This document shows, piece after piece, positions 40,896 through 49,211 of a stretch of 64,000 nucleotides of DNA. This DNA is from Miltoncostaea sp963762825 (GTDB taxonomy: Bacteria; Actinomycetota; Thermoleophilia; Miltoncostaeales; Miltoncostaeaceae): assembly GCA_963762825.1 (NCBI GenBank), contig CAVXLZ010000002.1, forward strand, positions 1 to 64,000, read 5' to 3'. The notes beneath the pieces are model-generated. The model saw only the letters and a program-made list of their open reading frames with translations. It had not been told where the DNA came from and did not search any database. Both the position numbers and the translations under genes were made by a program. Every line of letters starts with the position of its first letter. Positions within the stretch are counted from its first letter, which is position 1.

Positions 40896-41860
40896 GCGGA
40901 GCCGGGATGCAGGGCGGATGCCTCGGCGTGACTCAGCACGCAGGCCACGCGCCGGCCCTGGCCCACGGGCCGGAGCGGCGGCCGGTCCCCCGAGCATTCC
41001 TCGCGTCGCAGCGGGCAGCGGGGGACGAAGGGACAGCCCGGCGCGGACGCCCCGGCGGCCGGGGGGACACCGGGCATCGGACGCGGCGGCCGGGGGGTGT
41101 CGATCCTCGGCGCGGCGGCGAGCAGCCCCGCCGTGTAGGGGTGGCGCGGGGCGCTCAGCACGGCCCCCGCCGGCCCGTCCTCGACCACGCGCCCGGCGTA
41201 CATCACCAGGATCCGGTCGGCGAGGCGCGCCACGGTGCCGAGATCGTGTGAGATGAGAAGGACGCCGAGCCCGCGCTCGGCGCGGCGACGGGCGATCAGG
41301 TCGAGGATCTCCACCTGCACGGAGGGATCGAGAGAGGCCGTCGGCTCGTCGGCGACGAGCACCTGGGGTCCGGGCGCCAGCGCCATCGCGATGAGGGCGC
41401 GCTGCCGTTGCCCGCCCGAGAGACGGTGGGGGTGGTCGTCGCGCTCCACGCCGACCTCCGCCAGGGCGGCGGCGGCGGCGGCCCGCGCCGCGCGACGCCC
41501 GAGGCCGGCGTGCACCCGCAGGACCTCGGCGATCTGTGCGCCCACGCGCATGACGGGGTCGAGAGCCGCCGCCGGATCCTGCGGCACGAGGGCGATGCGG
41601 CCCCCCCGGACGCGCTGCAGCTCGCGCTGCGGGAGCACCCCCAGCTCGACCCCCTCCAACCACACCGTGCCCGCACGCCTCAGCGCCGGGGCAGGCACCA
41701 TGCCAAGCAGCGCCAGGGCGGTGAGGGTCTTGCCTGCACCGCTCTCGCCCACCAGAGCCGACACGGTGCCGGATGGCAGATCGAGGTCCACCCCATCGAG
41801 CAGCGCCGCGCCGGAGGGCGCGGTCACGCGAAGCCCGCGGGCGCTCAGAACCGCCGTCAT
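40892..41860 (-). CDS. oligopeptide ABC transporter ATPase (OppD-type)
   Basis: A 322-residue ATPase. Walker A 'GESGAGKTLTALALLG', signature 'LSGGQRQRALIAMALAPGP', Walker B 'LVADEPTASLD', then the OppD-specific C-terminal cysteine segment 'PGCPFVPRCPLRREEC' that holds an Fe-S or metal site in this subfamily. It pairs with the OppF-type gene. Overlapping ATGA junctions on both sides show tight coupling with the permease. Confidence 0.92.
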   Translation of the reverse strand: MTAVLSARGLRVTAPSGAALLDGVDLDLPSGTVSALVGESGAGKTLTALALLGMVPAPALRRAGTVWLEGVELGVLPQRELQRVRGGRIALVPQDPAAALDPVMRVGAQIAEVLRVHAGLGRRAARAAAAAALAEVGVERDDHPHRLSGGQRQRALIAMALAPGPQVLVADEPTASLDPSVQVEILDLIARRRAERGLGVLLISHDLGTVARLADRILVMYAGRVVEDGPAGAVLSAPRHPYTAGLLAAAPRIDTPRPPRPMPGVPPAAGASAPGCPFVPRCPLRREECSGDRPPLRPVGQGRRVACVLSHAEASALHPGSA

Positions 41861-42720
41861 GCGAGGCCCCGCCGCTCGCGGACGGTGGGCGCGCCGGGCG
41901 CGAGGGCTGCGCGCAGGGCGTCGCCGAGAAGGCTGACCGCGAGGACCGTGACCAGGATCATCAGCCCCGGAAAGAGGGTCAGCCAGGGGCGCTCCTGGAT
42001 CGTGGCCTGGGCGCCGATCATGAGCGTGCCCCAGGAAGGCTCGCCGTTGGGGTCGATCCCCAGCGAGAGGAAGGAGAGGGCGCTCTCGGCCAGCATCGCC
42101 CCACCCACCGCAAGGGCGGCGAACGCCACGATCTCGGGAACGGCCGCGAGGAGGAGGTGCGTCCGCACGATCCGCCCTCCCCCCGCCCCGGCGACGCGGG
42201 CCGCATCGACGTAGGGGAGCTCGCGCGTGCGGAGCGCCGAGGCCCTCGTGAGCCGGAAGAGCGGCGGCCACGAGAGGAGCGCGAGGATCAGAATGACCTG
42301 CGGGGCACCGACCCGCTCGAAGGCGAGGCTGAGGACGATGAGCACGACGAAGGCCGGCACGATGAGGAAGAGGTCGGTCATGCGCGAGAGCAGCGAGTCG
42401 ACCCACCCACCGCGCCAGCCCGCGAGCAGGCCCAGGCCCGCGCCGACCAGGGTGGCCACGAACGCGGTCGCAAGGCCCACGAGCAACGAAACACGGCCGC
42501 CGGCGAGCACCCGGGTGAGGACGTCCTCGCCGAGGCCGGCGGTGCCGAAGGGGTGCGCGAGGCTCGGCCCCTGATTGCGGACCGAGAGGTCCTGCTGGTC
42601 AACCCCGTAGGGCGAGACCACGGGCCCGAGGACGCAGGCGAGCACGACCAGCGCCAGGATCCCGAGCGCCACCAGACCCACCGTCCCGAGGCGGCTGACA
42701 CCGGTGCGGGCGCCCCTCAC
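41857..42720 (-). CDS. oligopeptide ABC transporter permease (OppC-type)
   Basis: A 287-residue inner-membrane permease with about six helices. The cytoplasmic EAA loop lies around 'YVDAARVAGAGGGRIVRTHL' and the family 'LSFLSLGIDPNGEPSWGTL' motif is near the end. GTG 42720 overlaps the OppB-type stop (GTGA) and GGGCAGG lies upstream; a longer frame to 42888 is the shadow of the OppB-type gene. It forms the channel with the neighbouring permease. Confidence 0.9.
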   Translation of the reverse strand: MRGARTGVSRLGTVGLVALGILALVVLACVLGPVVSPYGVDQQDLSVRNQGPSLAHPFGTAGLGEDVLTRVLAGGRVSLLVGLATAFVATLVGAGLGLLAGWRGGWVDSLLSRMTDLFLIVPAFVVLIVLSLAFERVGAPQVILILALLSWPPLFRLTRASALRTRELPYVDAARVAGAGGGRIVRTHLLLAAVPEIVAFAALAVGGAMLAESALSFLSLGIDPNGEPSWGTLMIGAQATIQERPWLTLFPGLMILVTVLAVSLLGDALRAALAPGAPTVRERRGLA

Positions 42721-43856
42721 GGCCTGCCCTTGCGAAGCTCGACGCGGGGGTCGAGCGCCGCGTACGCGAGGTCGGCGAGGAGGTTCGCCACGATGACCGC
42801 CACCGCCCCGATCATGACGATGCCCATGGCGACGTTGATGTCGCGGTCGAAGGCCGCATCGCGCAGGAGGCGCCCCATGCCCGGCCACGAGAACACCGTT
42901 TCCGCCACGACGGCTCCGCTGAACATCGCTCCCAGGTCGAGCGCCACGAGGGTCGCGATCGGTGCGAGCGCGTTGCGCAGGGCGTGGGCGACCACGACAC
43001 GGCGCTCGGAGAGCCCCCGTGCACGGGCGGCGGCCACGTAGTCCGAGCGCAGCTCGTCGATGAGCACTGCGCGCTGGAAGCGACTCCAGATGGCGACGTT
43101 GACGAGCGACAGCGCGAGGACGGGGAGGACCAGGTGCTGCAGGTGGTTGAGCGAGAGGATCTCGCCCTCATGGTCGAACGAGAAGCGCTGACCCGTGTAG
43201 AGGATCGTCCGCCCGTCGCCGCCCAGGCGACCCCAGAGGGCGACCGACAGCACGATCATGATGGCGCCGGCGCTCATCACCGCGATCGTCGTGGCGCCGG
43301 CCCGACGGATCCGGGCGAGACCGCCGAGGACGAGAATCGTCCCGATGGAGAAGGGGACGATCGCCCAGCCGTGCTCGCGCATCCAGATCGCCCCGAGCTG
43401 GAGAAGGACGCCGGCGAGGAAGGTCGGCGTGGCGAAACCCAGGTAGGAGAGACCGGTGAGCGTGAGGTCGGTGCCCGAGAGCGGCCGCGTGGCCGAGAGG
43501 ACGCCGAGGGCGATGCCCAGCATCGCCGAGACCACGATCGCGAGACCCATCAGCTCGAGGGTCGCCGGGACCGAGTCCCCGATGACCCCCAGCGCCCCCG
43601 CGCCGCGGTTGGTGGCGCTGAGGCCCCAGTCGCCGCGAACGAAGCCCGACAGCCAGCGCCAGTATCCCTCGTACCACGGCACATCGAGGCCCTGCTGCTC
43701 GATGAGGCGGCGGATGTCCGCGGGCCGCACCCCTGGCACCTGGCGCAGGCGGGCGACCGGATCGGCGGCCCGATAGAGCAGCAAGTAGGCGATCGCACTG
43801 ACGATCCAGAGCAGCGGGATCGCGATCGCGAGGCGCCGGGCGGCGTATGCGATCAC
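42717..43856 (-). CDS. oligopeptide ABC transporter permease (OppB-type)
   Basis: A 379-residue permease with an N-terminal helix 'AIAIPLLWIVSAIAYLLLYR', the EAA loop 'DYVAAARARGLSERRVVVAH' and 'FSWPGMGRLLRDAAFDRDIN' near the end. It is slightly longer than typical OppB (about 310-340) because of an extra hydrophobic stretch at about 165-210. GTG start, 16 bp after the binding-protein gene. Part of a five-gene operon SBP-B-C-D-F. Confidence 0.9.
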   Translation of the reverse strand: MIAYAARRLAIAIPLLWIVSAIAYLLLYRAADPVARLRQVPGVRPADIRRLIEQQGLDVPWYEGYWRWLSGFVRGDWGLSATNRGAGALGVIGDSVPATLELMGLAIVVSAMLGIALGVLSATRPLSGTDLTLTGLSYLGFATPTFLAGVLLQLGAIWMREHGWAIVPFSIGTILVLGGLARIRRAGATTIAVMSAGAIMIVLSVALWGRLGGDGRTILYTGQRFSFDHEGEILSLNHLQHLVLPVLALSLVNVAIWSRFQRAVLIDELRSDYVAAARARGLSERRVVVAHALRNALAPIATLVALDLGAMFSGAVVAETVFSWPGMGRLLRDAAFDRDINVAMGIVMIGAVAVIVANLLADLAYAALDPRVELRKGRP

Positions 43857-43872
43857 CGGGCGGACCGCCGCC

Positions 43873-45597
43873 CTAAGGGCCGGTGGCCCCCTCGAGGGAC
43901 CACTCGCCGCTGTTCCAGAACACCTCGGCCTGGGTGGGATTCTGTCGCACGCCGGAGAGGGCCGTCGTGTGGACCACCGTGTTCGGCTGCTGGTAGAGGG
44001 GGATCAGGGGGACCTGCGCCGCCACGATGCGCTGCACCCGAACGAGATCGCGCGCTCGTGCGGCGTCGTCCACCTCGCGGTCCGAGCGACGCATCGCGCT
44101 GTCGGCCTCGGGGTCGCTCCACCGGTACACGTTCTGGCCCGAGAAGCCGTTCTCCTCCGTGGGGATCTGGTCGCCCGCGAGAAGCCCGGTCGGGCTGGGG
44201 TCCACACCACCGCCGAAGGCCGCCATGATGGCGGTGAAGTCACCCTGGCCGAGGATGCTCCCGAAGATCCGGTCGGCCGGTATCTGGCGGGGCTCGATCT
44301 CGATGCCGGCGGCGCGCGCCTGTCCGGCGATCAGGCGCGCGGTGGTGGAGCGGAGCTCGTTGCCGCTGTCGGTGACGAGGGGGATTCGCAGCGCTGCTCC
44401 GTCCTTCGCGAAGATCCCGTCGGCGCCGCGGTTCCATCCGGCCCGCGAGAGGATCGCGGCCGCGCGGGATGGATCGTGGGCGTAGCCCTCGAACGCCGGC
44501 TGGTATCCCAGCTGAAGGGGGCGCAGGGGACTCTGGAGCACGGGGACCGACCCGTCGAGCAGGACGTCAACGATCTCCTGGCGATCGATCGCATACGCCA
44601 GGGCCCGACGCACGCGCGGATCGTCGAGGGGAGGGGCCGCCGTGTTGAGGATGATGTGCTCGAAGAAGAGGGACGGAACCGCCTGGACCTGGGCGCCCTC
44701 GATCCTGCCGGCGGCGCGGATCAGGGCGGGGTCGGGGGGCGGACTCGCCATCTGGGCCTCCCCCTCGCGCACGGCGGCCAGAGCAGCGGCCGGCGAGCTG
44801 CGGAAGTCGAAGACGATGCGCTCGAGCGGGGGGCCGTCGGCAGGTCCCGGGCCCCAGTAGTCGGGATCGCGCGCGAGCACCGCCCGGACCCCCGGCTGGA
44901 AGCTCTCCAGCGTGAAGGGACCGGAGCCGACGATGCCGCCGGTGTTCCACACCGTGTTGAAGTCGGCCCCGGCAAGCACGTGCTCGGGGAGGATGTAGCT
45001 GCCTCCAGACACGCTGAAGACGTCCCGCCAGGGTGCATAGTCGCCCCTGAACTCAACGGTCAGGCAGGTCTCCGGGTCGCAGGCGGCCCCCGACGCGTCG
45101 CGACCCGCCCGGATCGTCCGGATCTCCTCCCAACCGGAGCGGCTCGCCACCTCGTTGCGATCGTCGGTCATGGTCCGCCAGGTGAAGATGACGTCCTCGC
45201 TCGTGACGGGCTCGCCGTCGGACCAGCGCGCCGCCGGCTGGAGGCGGAAGGTCACCCGCAGAGGCCCCTCGCGGACGTCCTCCCCCTCGGGAACCGCGCG
45301 GGCGAGCTGGGGAACGAAGGCGCCGGTCTCGTCGGAGGTAAGGAGGCCCTGCTGGATGTTCGACACCACGCGCTGGCCGACCGCCGTCGCCCCGGAAGCG
45401 AGGAGGACGTTGAGGATCGGCGGGGACTGGTCCTCGGCGTCGACCAGTGTGCCTCCGGCCGAGGGGCGATCGGACCCACCCGAGCCGCACCCCCAGGAGA
45501 GGAGCACGAGGGTCGCGACGACTGCGGCGGCGGCGATCCGCCCCGCCCGCGATCCCCATCGCCCGATATCGCCTCCGGATGCCACCTCGGGACGCAC
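43873..45597 (-). CDS. oligopeptide-binding lipoprotein (SBP_5 family)
   Basis: A 574-residue extracytoplasmic solute-binding protein of the DppA/OppA type. An N-terminal helix ends in 'VLLSWGCGSGG', an acceptable though atypical lipobox, so the mature protein is probably lipid-anchored. Family motifs are 'LARAVPEGED', 'TSEDVIFTWRTM', 'GSGPFTLESFQPG' and 'VRRALAYAIDRQEIV'. It captures peptides (or nickel or other ligands; specificity is not visible) for the adjacent permease. GTG 45597 is the probable start; 45585 is possible. Confidence 0.9.
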   Translation of the reverse strand: MRPEVASGGDIGRWGSRAGRIAAAAVVATLVLLSWGCGSGGSDRPSAGGTLVDAEDQSPPILNVLLASGATAVGQRVVSNIQQGLLTSDETGAFVPQLARAVPEGEDVREGPLRVTFRLQPAARWSDGEPVTSEDVIFTWRTMTDDRNEVASRSGWEEIRTIRAGRDASGAACDPETCLTVEFRGDYAPWRDVFSVSGGSYILPEHVLAGADFNTVWNTGGIVGSGPFTLESFQPGVRAVLARDPDYWGPGPADGPPLERIVFDFRSSPAAALAAVREGEAQMASPPPDPALIRAAGRIEGAQVQAVPSLFFEHIILNTAAPPLDDPRVRRALAYAIDRQEIVDVLLDGSVPVLQSPLRPLQLGYQPAFEGYAHDPSRAAAILSRAGWNRGADGIFAKDGAALRIPLVTDSGNELRSTTARLIAGQARAAGIEIEPRQIPADRIFGSILGQGDFTAIMAAFGGGVDPSPTGLLAGDQIPTEENGFSGQNVYRWSDPEADSAMRRSDREVDDAARARDLVRVQRIVAAQVPLIPLYQQPNTVVHTTALSGVRQNPTQAEVFWNSGEWSLEGATGP

Positions 45598-45662
45598 CGT
45601 ACAGACCTGCGGAATCACAGTAAACGCAACCAGAACCCTCCGGCCGCGTGCGTGCCCGTGAT

Positions 45663-45893
45663 CTACAGGGTCTTCGCCAGGAAGAACGTCGTGACGAAGA
45701 ACAGGATCGCCGCGGCCACGGTGACCCGGTCGAGGTTCTTCTCGACGATCGCGGTCGAGCCGCCGTAGGAGCTCGAGGCACCCCCCACGCCGAAGGCGCC
45801 CGAGAGGCCCGCGTCCTTGCCGCTGTGCAGGAGCACCAGGAAGATCAGCAGGACTGCATCGAGCGAGTGGAGTACGACGAGGAAGGCGGTCAC
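45663..45893 (-). CDS. secG: SecG preprotein translocase subunit
   Basis: A 76-residue protein with two membrane helices ('VVLHSLDAVLLIFLVLLHSG', 'VTVAAAILFFVTTFFLA') separated by the family linker 'GKDAGLSGAFGVGGASSSYG'. This is the SecG pattern; it assists SecYEG export. GTG 45893 fits. TACCGT 7 nt upstream may be its -10, overlapping the divergent hotdog-gene promoter. Confidence 0.9.
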   Translation of the reverse strand: MTAFLVVLHSLDAVLLIFLVLLHSGKDAGLSGAFGVGGASSSYGGSTAIVEKNLDRVTVAAAILFFVTTFFLAKTL

Positions 45894-45921
45894 GCGCGGG
45901 ACGGTAGCATGGCGGCCCCCA

Positions 45922-46341
45922 ATGGACGACCTGCCGCTGCTCAATCCGTCCGACTTCCCGGACTGCCTCGTCTGCGGACCCGACAACCCCGATGGCCTGG
46001 GCCTGCGGATCCACCAGGACGGAACCGACGCCGTGGCGCGGTACACGCCCCGCGCCACTCAGATCGGCTATCCGGAACGGGTGCACGGAGGCCTCGTCGG
46101 CATGCTCGTCGACGAGATGCTGGTCTACGCAGGCGCGCCGCACGGCGTCTGGGGGATGACCGCGAAGGTGCGCTACTGGCTGAGGCGGCCGATCCCGGTC
46201 GGCCAGGAGCTGACCCTTCGAGGCCGGCTGGTTCAGCGCAGCGAGCGCGGCTTCCGGTCGGTCGTCACGGTCCACCTGCCCGACGGCGTCCTCGCCGCCG
46301 AAGGCGAGGGCATGTGCGTCATCCGTCAGCCGGTGGGCTGA
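45922..46341 (+). CDS. hotdog-fold thioesterase-like protein
   Basis: A 139-residue 4HBT/PaaI-like protein: 'DCLVCGPDNPDGLGLRIHQD' at the N-terminus (a pattern often seen in this subgroup), then 'ERVHGGLVGMLVDEMLVYA' as the active-site helix and 'RYWLRRPIPVGQELTLRGRL'. It probably hydrolyses an acyl-CoA, substrate unknown. ATG 45922 follows TAGCAT (45905-45910) by 11 nt, so the leader is minimal. It is convergent with the PNPOx-like gene, overlapping 23 bp. Confidence 0.82.
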   Translation: MDDLPLLNPSDFPDCLVCGPDNPDGLGLRIHQDGTDAVARYTPRATQIGYPERVHGGLVGMLVDEMLVYAGAPHGVWGMTAKVRYWLRRPIPVGQELTLRGRLVQRSERGFRSVVTVHLPDGVLAAEGEGMCVIRQPVG

Positions 46342-46879
46342 ACGCCGGCAGGCCGTCGATGCTCCTGGCGTTGCGCTCGGCCCGGTATGCCGCCAGGCCG
46401 TCGGGCCCGCGGTTCGCGGCCCAGCGCGCCAGCTGGTCGCGCTGGCCGTCGAAGGTCATCCGCGGCACCGCGAACCCGCACGAGTCGGCGACCCGGGCCA
46501 CGTCCACGCGCACGACGGCGCGCGCCCCGGGCTGGTCGGCGAAGTGGGCGCAGAGGGCGTCGAAGCGCGACTCGCCGACGAGCACGGCCTCGCCCCGGCC
46601 GTGGAGGCGCACGATGCGCGGAGGCCCGTCGAACGCGCAGAACATCAGGCAGATGCGCCCGTTGTCGTTCAGGTGCGCGATCGTCTCGGCGCCGCTGCCC
46701 GTGAGGTCGAGGTAGGCGACCTCGTGATCGCCGAGCACCGCGAACGACCCCTCGAGACCCTTCGGCGAGACGTTGACCATGCCGTCGGTCGCCGTCGGCG
46801 CGGTGGCGACGAAGAACATGTGCTGGGCGCACAGGAACGCGGCGAGCGCCTCATCGATCCCCTCGAGCACCTTCCCCAT
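46319..46879 (-). CDS. pyridoxamine-5'-phosphate-oxidase-like flavoprotein
   Basis: A 186-residue split-barrel protein ('MFFVATAPTATDGMVNVSPK', 'GRICLMFCAFDGPPRIVRLH') of the PNPOx-like family, typically binding FMN or F420. The C-terminal extension to 'RSIDGLPAF' is also seen in relatives. ATG 46879 is fixed by TATCCT 6 nt upstream; an upstream ATG (46909) would collide with the divergent cupin start. Confidence 0.82.
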   Translation of the reverse strand: MGKVLEGIDEALAAFLCAQHMFFVATAPTATDGMVNVSPKGLEGSFAVLGDHEVAYLDLTGSGAETIAHLNDNGRICLMFCAFDGPPRIVRLHGRGEAVLVGESRFDALCAHFADQPGARAVVRVDVARVADSCGFAVPRMTFDGQRDQLARWAANRGPDGLAAYRAERNARSIDGLPAFSPPADG

Positions 46880-46885
46880 CGGCCG

Positions 46886-46901
46886 AGGATAGCCGTAGTC
46901 T
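46886..46901. promoter_or_regulatory. Back-to-back leaderless -10 elements
   Basis: Minus-strand TATCCT (46886-46891) serves the gene starting at 46879 and plus-strand TAGTCT (46896-46901) serves the gene starting at 46908. Each is 6 nt from its start codon, and the whole intergenic region is only 28 bp. Confidence 0.55.
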
Positions 46902-46907
46902 GCGGAC

Positions 46908-47267
46908 ATGGAGATCCGCTCCCGATCGGCCGCCGTGCCGTTCACCACGGATGACGGCAGCACCATCCGCTCACTCCTCGACCTCTCGAACGCCCCGGTC
47001 GGCAACCACAGCATCGCCGAGGCGACCATCGAGGCCGGCGAATCGACGGTCCGCCATCACCACCGGGTGAGCGAGGAGATCTACTACCTTCTCGAGGGCA
47101 CGGGAGCGATGGAGCTCGACGGCGAGACGAGGACCGTGACGAGCGGTGACGCGATCCTGATCCCGCCCGGCGCCTGGCACCAGATCACCGCGTCCTCCGA
47201 CGGCGTGGTCCGCCTCCTGTGCACCTGCTCCCCGCCCTGGGCGTCGGACGACACCTACTTCGCGTAG
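46908..47267 (+). CDS. cupin-domain protein
   Basis: A 119-residue cupin with motif 1 'TVRHHHRVSEEIYYLLEGTG' (three His and Glu) and motif 2 'GDAILIPPGAWHQITA'. The metal site looks complete. No specific substrate. Leaderless start as described for the adjacent -10 pair. Confidence 0.82.
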   Translation: MEIRSRSAAVPFTTDDGSTIRSLLDLSNAPVGNHSIAEATIEAGESTVRHHHRVSEEIYYLLEGTGAMELDGETRTVTSGDAILIPPGAWHQITASSDGVVRLLCTCSPPWASDDTYFA

Positions 47268-47336
47268 CGGCAGGGACGGGCGAGCGGCCCGCGCGGGCTA
47301 GGATCACCGGTACGTCCACCCGCCGGAGGAGCCCGC

Positions 47337-48191
47337 GTGCCCGACCGCCTGATCCGTCTGGGGCACAGCCCGGACCCCGATGACGCATTCATGTTCCACG
47401 CCCTCGCCGACGAGCTGATCCCGACCGACGGCTTCCGGTTCGAGCATGTACTGCGCGACATCGAGACGCTCAACGACTGGGCCAAGGAGGGGCGCCTCGA
47501 GGTCACGGCGGTCTCGGTCCACGCCTACGCGTACCTCTCCGACACGTACCGCCTGCTCCCCCACGGTGCCTCGATGGGCGAGCAGTACGGGCCGATGGTC
47601 GTCGTGCGCGAGGGCGCCCGGATCGACCCCGCCGAGCTGCCGAACCTCCGCGTGGCCATCCCGGGCGTTCTGACCAGCGCCTTCCTCGAGCTGCAGCTCG
47701 CCGTGGGGCGCATCGCCGATCCGGTCATCGTGCCATTCGACAGGATCCTCGACGTGGTCGAGGCGGGCGAGGTGGACGCCGGCCTGGTGATCCACGAGGG
47801 GCAGCTCACCTATCAGACCCAGGGCCTGCGCTCGATCATCGACCTGGGCGAATGGTGGCACGAGCTGACCGGCGGCCTGCCGCTCCCTCTCGGGGCGAAC
47901 GCGGTGCGCCGCGACCTGGACGAGGGCGACACCATGCCCCGGCTGTCGCGAATCCTGCGCGACTCGATCGCCTACGGGCTCGAGCACCGCCAGGCGGCGC
48001 TCGCGTACGCCGAGGGTTTCGGGCGGGGACTGGATCGCGGCCTCGCCGACCGCTTCGTCGGCATGTATGTCAACGAGCGCACCCTCGACTACGGCGAGGA
48101 CGGCCGCGCCGCCGTGGCCGAACTGCTGCGGCGCGGGCACGAGGCGGGGCTCATCGACCGCGCTCCGCTCGTGGACTTCGTCGAGGATTGA
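47337..48191 (+). CDS. mqnD: 1,4-dihydroxy-6-naphthoate synthase
   Basis: A 284-residue enzyme of the futalosine route to menaquinone, converting cyclic dehypoxanthinyl futalosine to 1,4-dihydroxy-6-naphthoate. The MqnD hallmarks 'LGHSPDPDDAFMFHALA', 'GVLTSAFLELQLAVG', 'LVIHEGQLTY' and 'GGLPLPLGANAVRRDL' are present. A GGAGGAG Shine-Dalgarno precedes GTG 47337. mqnA/B/C are not in the window. The stop overlaps a Cys-rich gene, suggesting co-translation. Confidence 0.93.
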   Translation: MPDRLIRLGHSPDPDDAFMFHALADELIPTDGFRFEHVLRDIETLNDWAKEGRLEVTAVSVHAYAYLSDTYRLLPHGASMGEQYGPMVVVREGARIDPAELPNLRVAIPGVLTSAFLELQLAVGRIADPVIVPFDRILDVVEAGEVDAGLVIHEGQLTYQTQGLRSIIDLGEWWHELTGGLPLPLGANAVRRDLDEGDTMPRLSRILRDSIAYGLEHRQAALAYAEGFGRGLDRGLADRFVGMYVNERTLDYGEDGRAAVAELLRRGHEAGLIDRAPLVDFVED

Positions 48192-48610
48192 CGCGCGACT
48201 GGCAGGCGGAGATCGACGCCTGGACGGAGCGCTTCCGCTCCGTCCAGGACCCGCCCGAGCCGTTTGCCACCGCCCTGCGCGAGGGCTGGACCGACGCAGC
48301 GCGCACCGCCCTCGCCGCCGAGGCCGAGGAGTGGGCGCAGCGACACCGGTCGTGGATCGCCCAGATCGGCGGGGGCGGCATGGACCTCGTGCGGCTCGAC
48401 TGCCGCGGGGGCTCGTGCGGCGTATGCGTCAAGTACTGCGGCAGCGCCTACAGCCTCACCGGCGAGACGGAGGGGCTCCCGGAGCCGCCGCCGCTTCCGA
48501 TCTGCCCCGCGTGCCGCCACACGCTGAACCTGCTGACGCCCTTCTTCATGCAGAGCCTCGGCCTGGACATCGACGACCTGATCGCCGACGCCCACCCGTT
48601 CATCGACTGA
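48188..48610 (+). CDS. cysteine-rich hypothetical protein coupled to mqnD
   Basis: A 140-residue protein beginning at TTG inside the mqnD stop (TTGA overlap). The central part 'LDCRGGSCGVCVKYCGSAYS' and later 'ICPACRHTLNLL' supply six Cys, enough for a zinc or Fe-S site. The C-terminus 'FFMQSLGLDIDDLIADAH' is helical. I do not recognise the family. Tight coupling to mqnD suggests a link to menaquinone synthesis, but this is only positional evidence. Confidence 0.65.
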   Translation: MTRDWQAEIDAWTERFRSVQDPPEPFATALREGWTDAARTALAAEAEEWAQRHRSWIAQIGGGGMDLVRLDCRGGSCGVCVKYCGSAYSLTGETEGLPEPPPLPICPACRHTLNLLTPFFMQSLGLDIDDLIADAHPFID

Positions 48611-48622
48611 ACGCCACCGCTC

Positions 48623-48652
48623 GCGACGCCGCCCGAGGTGGAGCGGCGTCGC
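48623..48652. terminator. Terminator-like hairpin between convergent genes
   Basis: Perfect 10-bp stem GCGACGCCGC / GCGGCGTCGC, 10-nt loop, between the Cys-rich gene (+) and the plastocyanin-like gene (-). Confidence 0.6.
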
Positions 48653-48661
48653 GCACCGTGG

Positions 48662-49114
48662 TCACTCGACGGTGAGCGTCCCCTTCATCCCGGCCGCCTC
48701 GTGGCCCGGCACCGCGCAGTAGTAGGTGTAGGTGCCGGCGGGCAGGTCGACCGTGATGTCGGCGGTGGCGCCGTCCTGGATCGTCGCGCTCGGGGGGGTG
48801 TCCACGGCTCCGCCCTTCACCGCGACGTTGTGCGGCACAGGCGAGTCGTTGGTGAGGTTGAGAGTGACCGGTCCGGGAGATGCGGTGAGGGCGACCTCGG
48901 TGAACGCGAGCGAGCCGCTCGGGTCGGCGGTCACATCGATGACGGCCGCGGTCGCCGGCGGAGCCGCCGTCGTCGCGGGTGGCGCCGCGGTCGTGGCGGG
49001 CGGTGCCGCCGCGTCGGACGAGCCGTCGGAGCCGCAGGCCGAGAGGCCGAGCGACAGTGTGGCCAGCCCCGCCGCGGCCAGGGAGAGAACGGGCTTGGAG
49101 CCTCTACGTGACAC
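48662..49114 (-). CDS. plastocyanin-like (type I copper) lipoprotein
   Basis: A 150-residue exported cupredoxin. A signal peptide with lipobox 'GLSACGSD' is followed by a Pro/Ala/Thr linker of three PPAT repeats. The copper ligands are His in 'SPVPHNVAV', and Cys, His and Met in 'YYCAVPGHEAAGMKG'. It probably carries electrons at the outer face of the membrane. GTG 49114 has GGAGGAGG upstream. It lies in the same block as the cd1-type cytochrome and could be its electron partner. Confidence 0.92.
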   Translation of the reverse strand: MSRRGSKPVLSLAAAGLATLSLGLSACGSDGSSDAAAPPATTAAPPATTAAPPATAAVIDVTADPSGSLAFTEVALTASPGPVTLNLTNDSPVPHNVAVKGGAVDTPPSATIQDGATADITVDLPAGTYTYYCAVPGHEAAGMKGTLTVE

Positions 49115-49211
49115 GGATCCTCCTCCGGTGGGACCCGCCGCCGGGATCCAGTTCCTCTCGGCACGCCGGGCTGCGGCGATCCTGACAGAGGGACCCCTCA
49201 GGGGTCCAGCG

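Noticed and set aside
43873..46275. An 800-residue binding protein
   Set aside because: The extra N-terminal 226 codons run antisense through the hotdog gene and over secG. The lipoprotein signal sequence places the start near 45597.
48940..49010. Short tandem repeat near 48970 as a regulatory or CRISPR-like array
   Set aside because: It encodes the PPATTAA linker repeat of the cupredoxin lipoprotein; it is in frame with no spacers.
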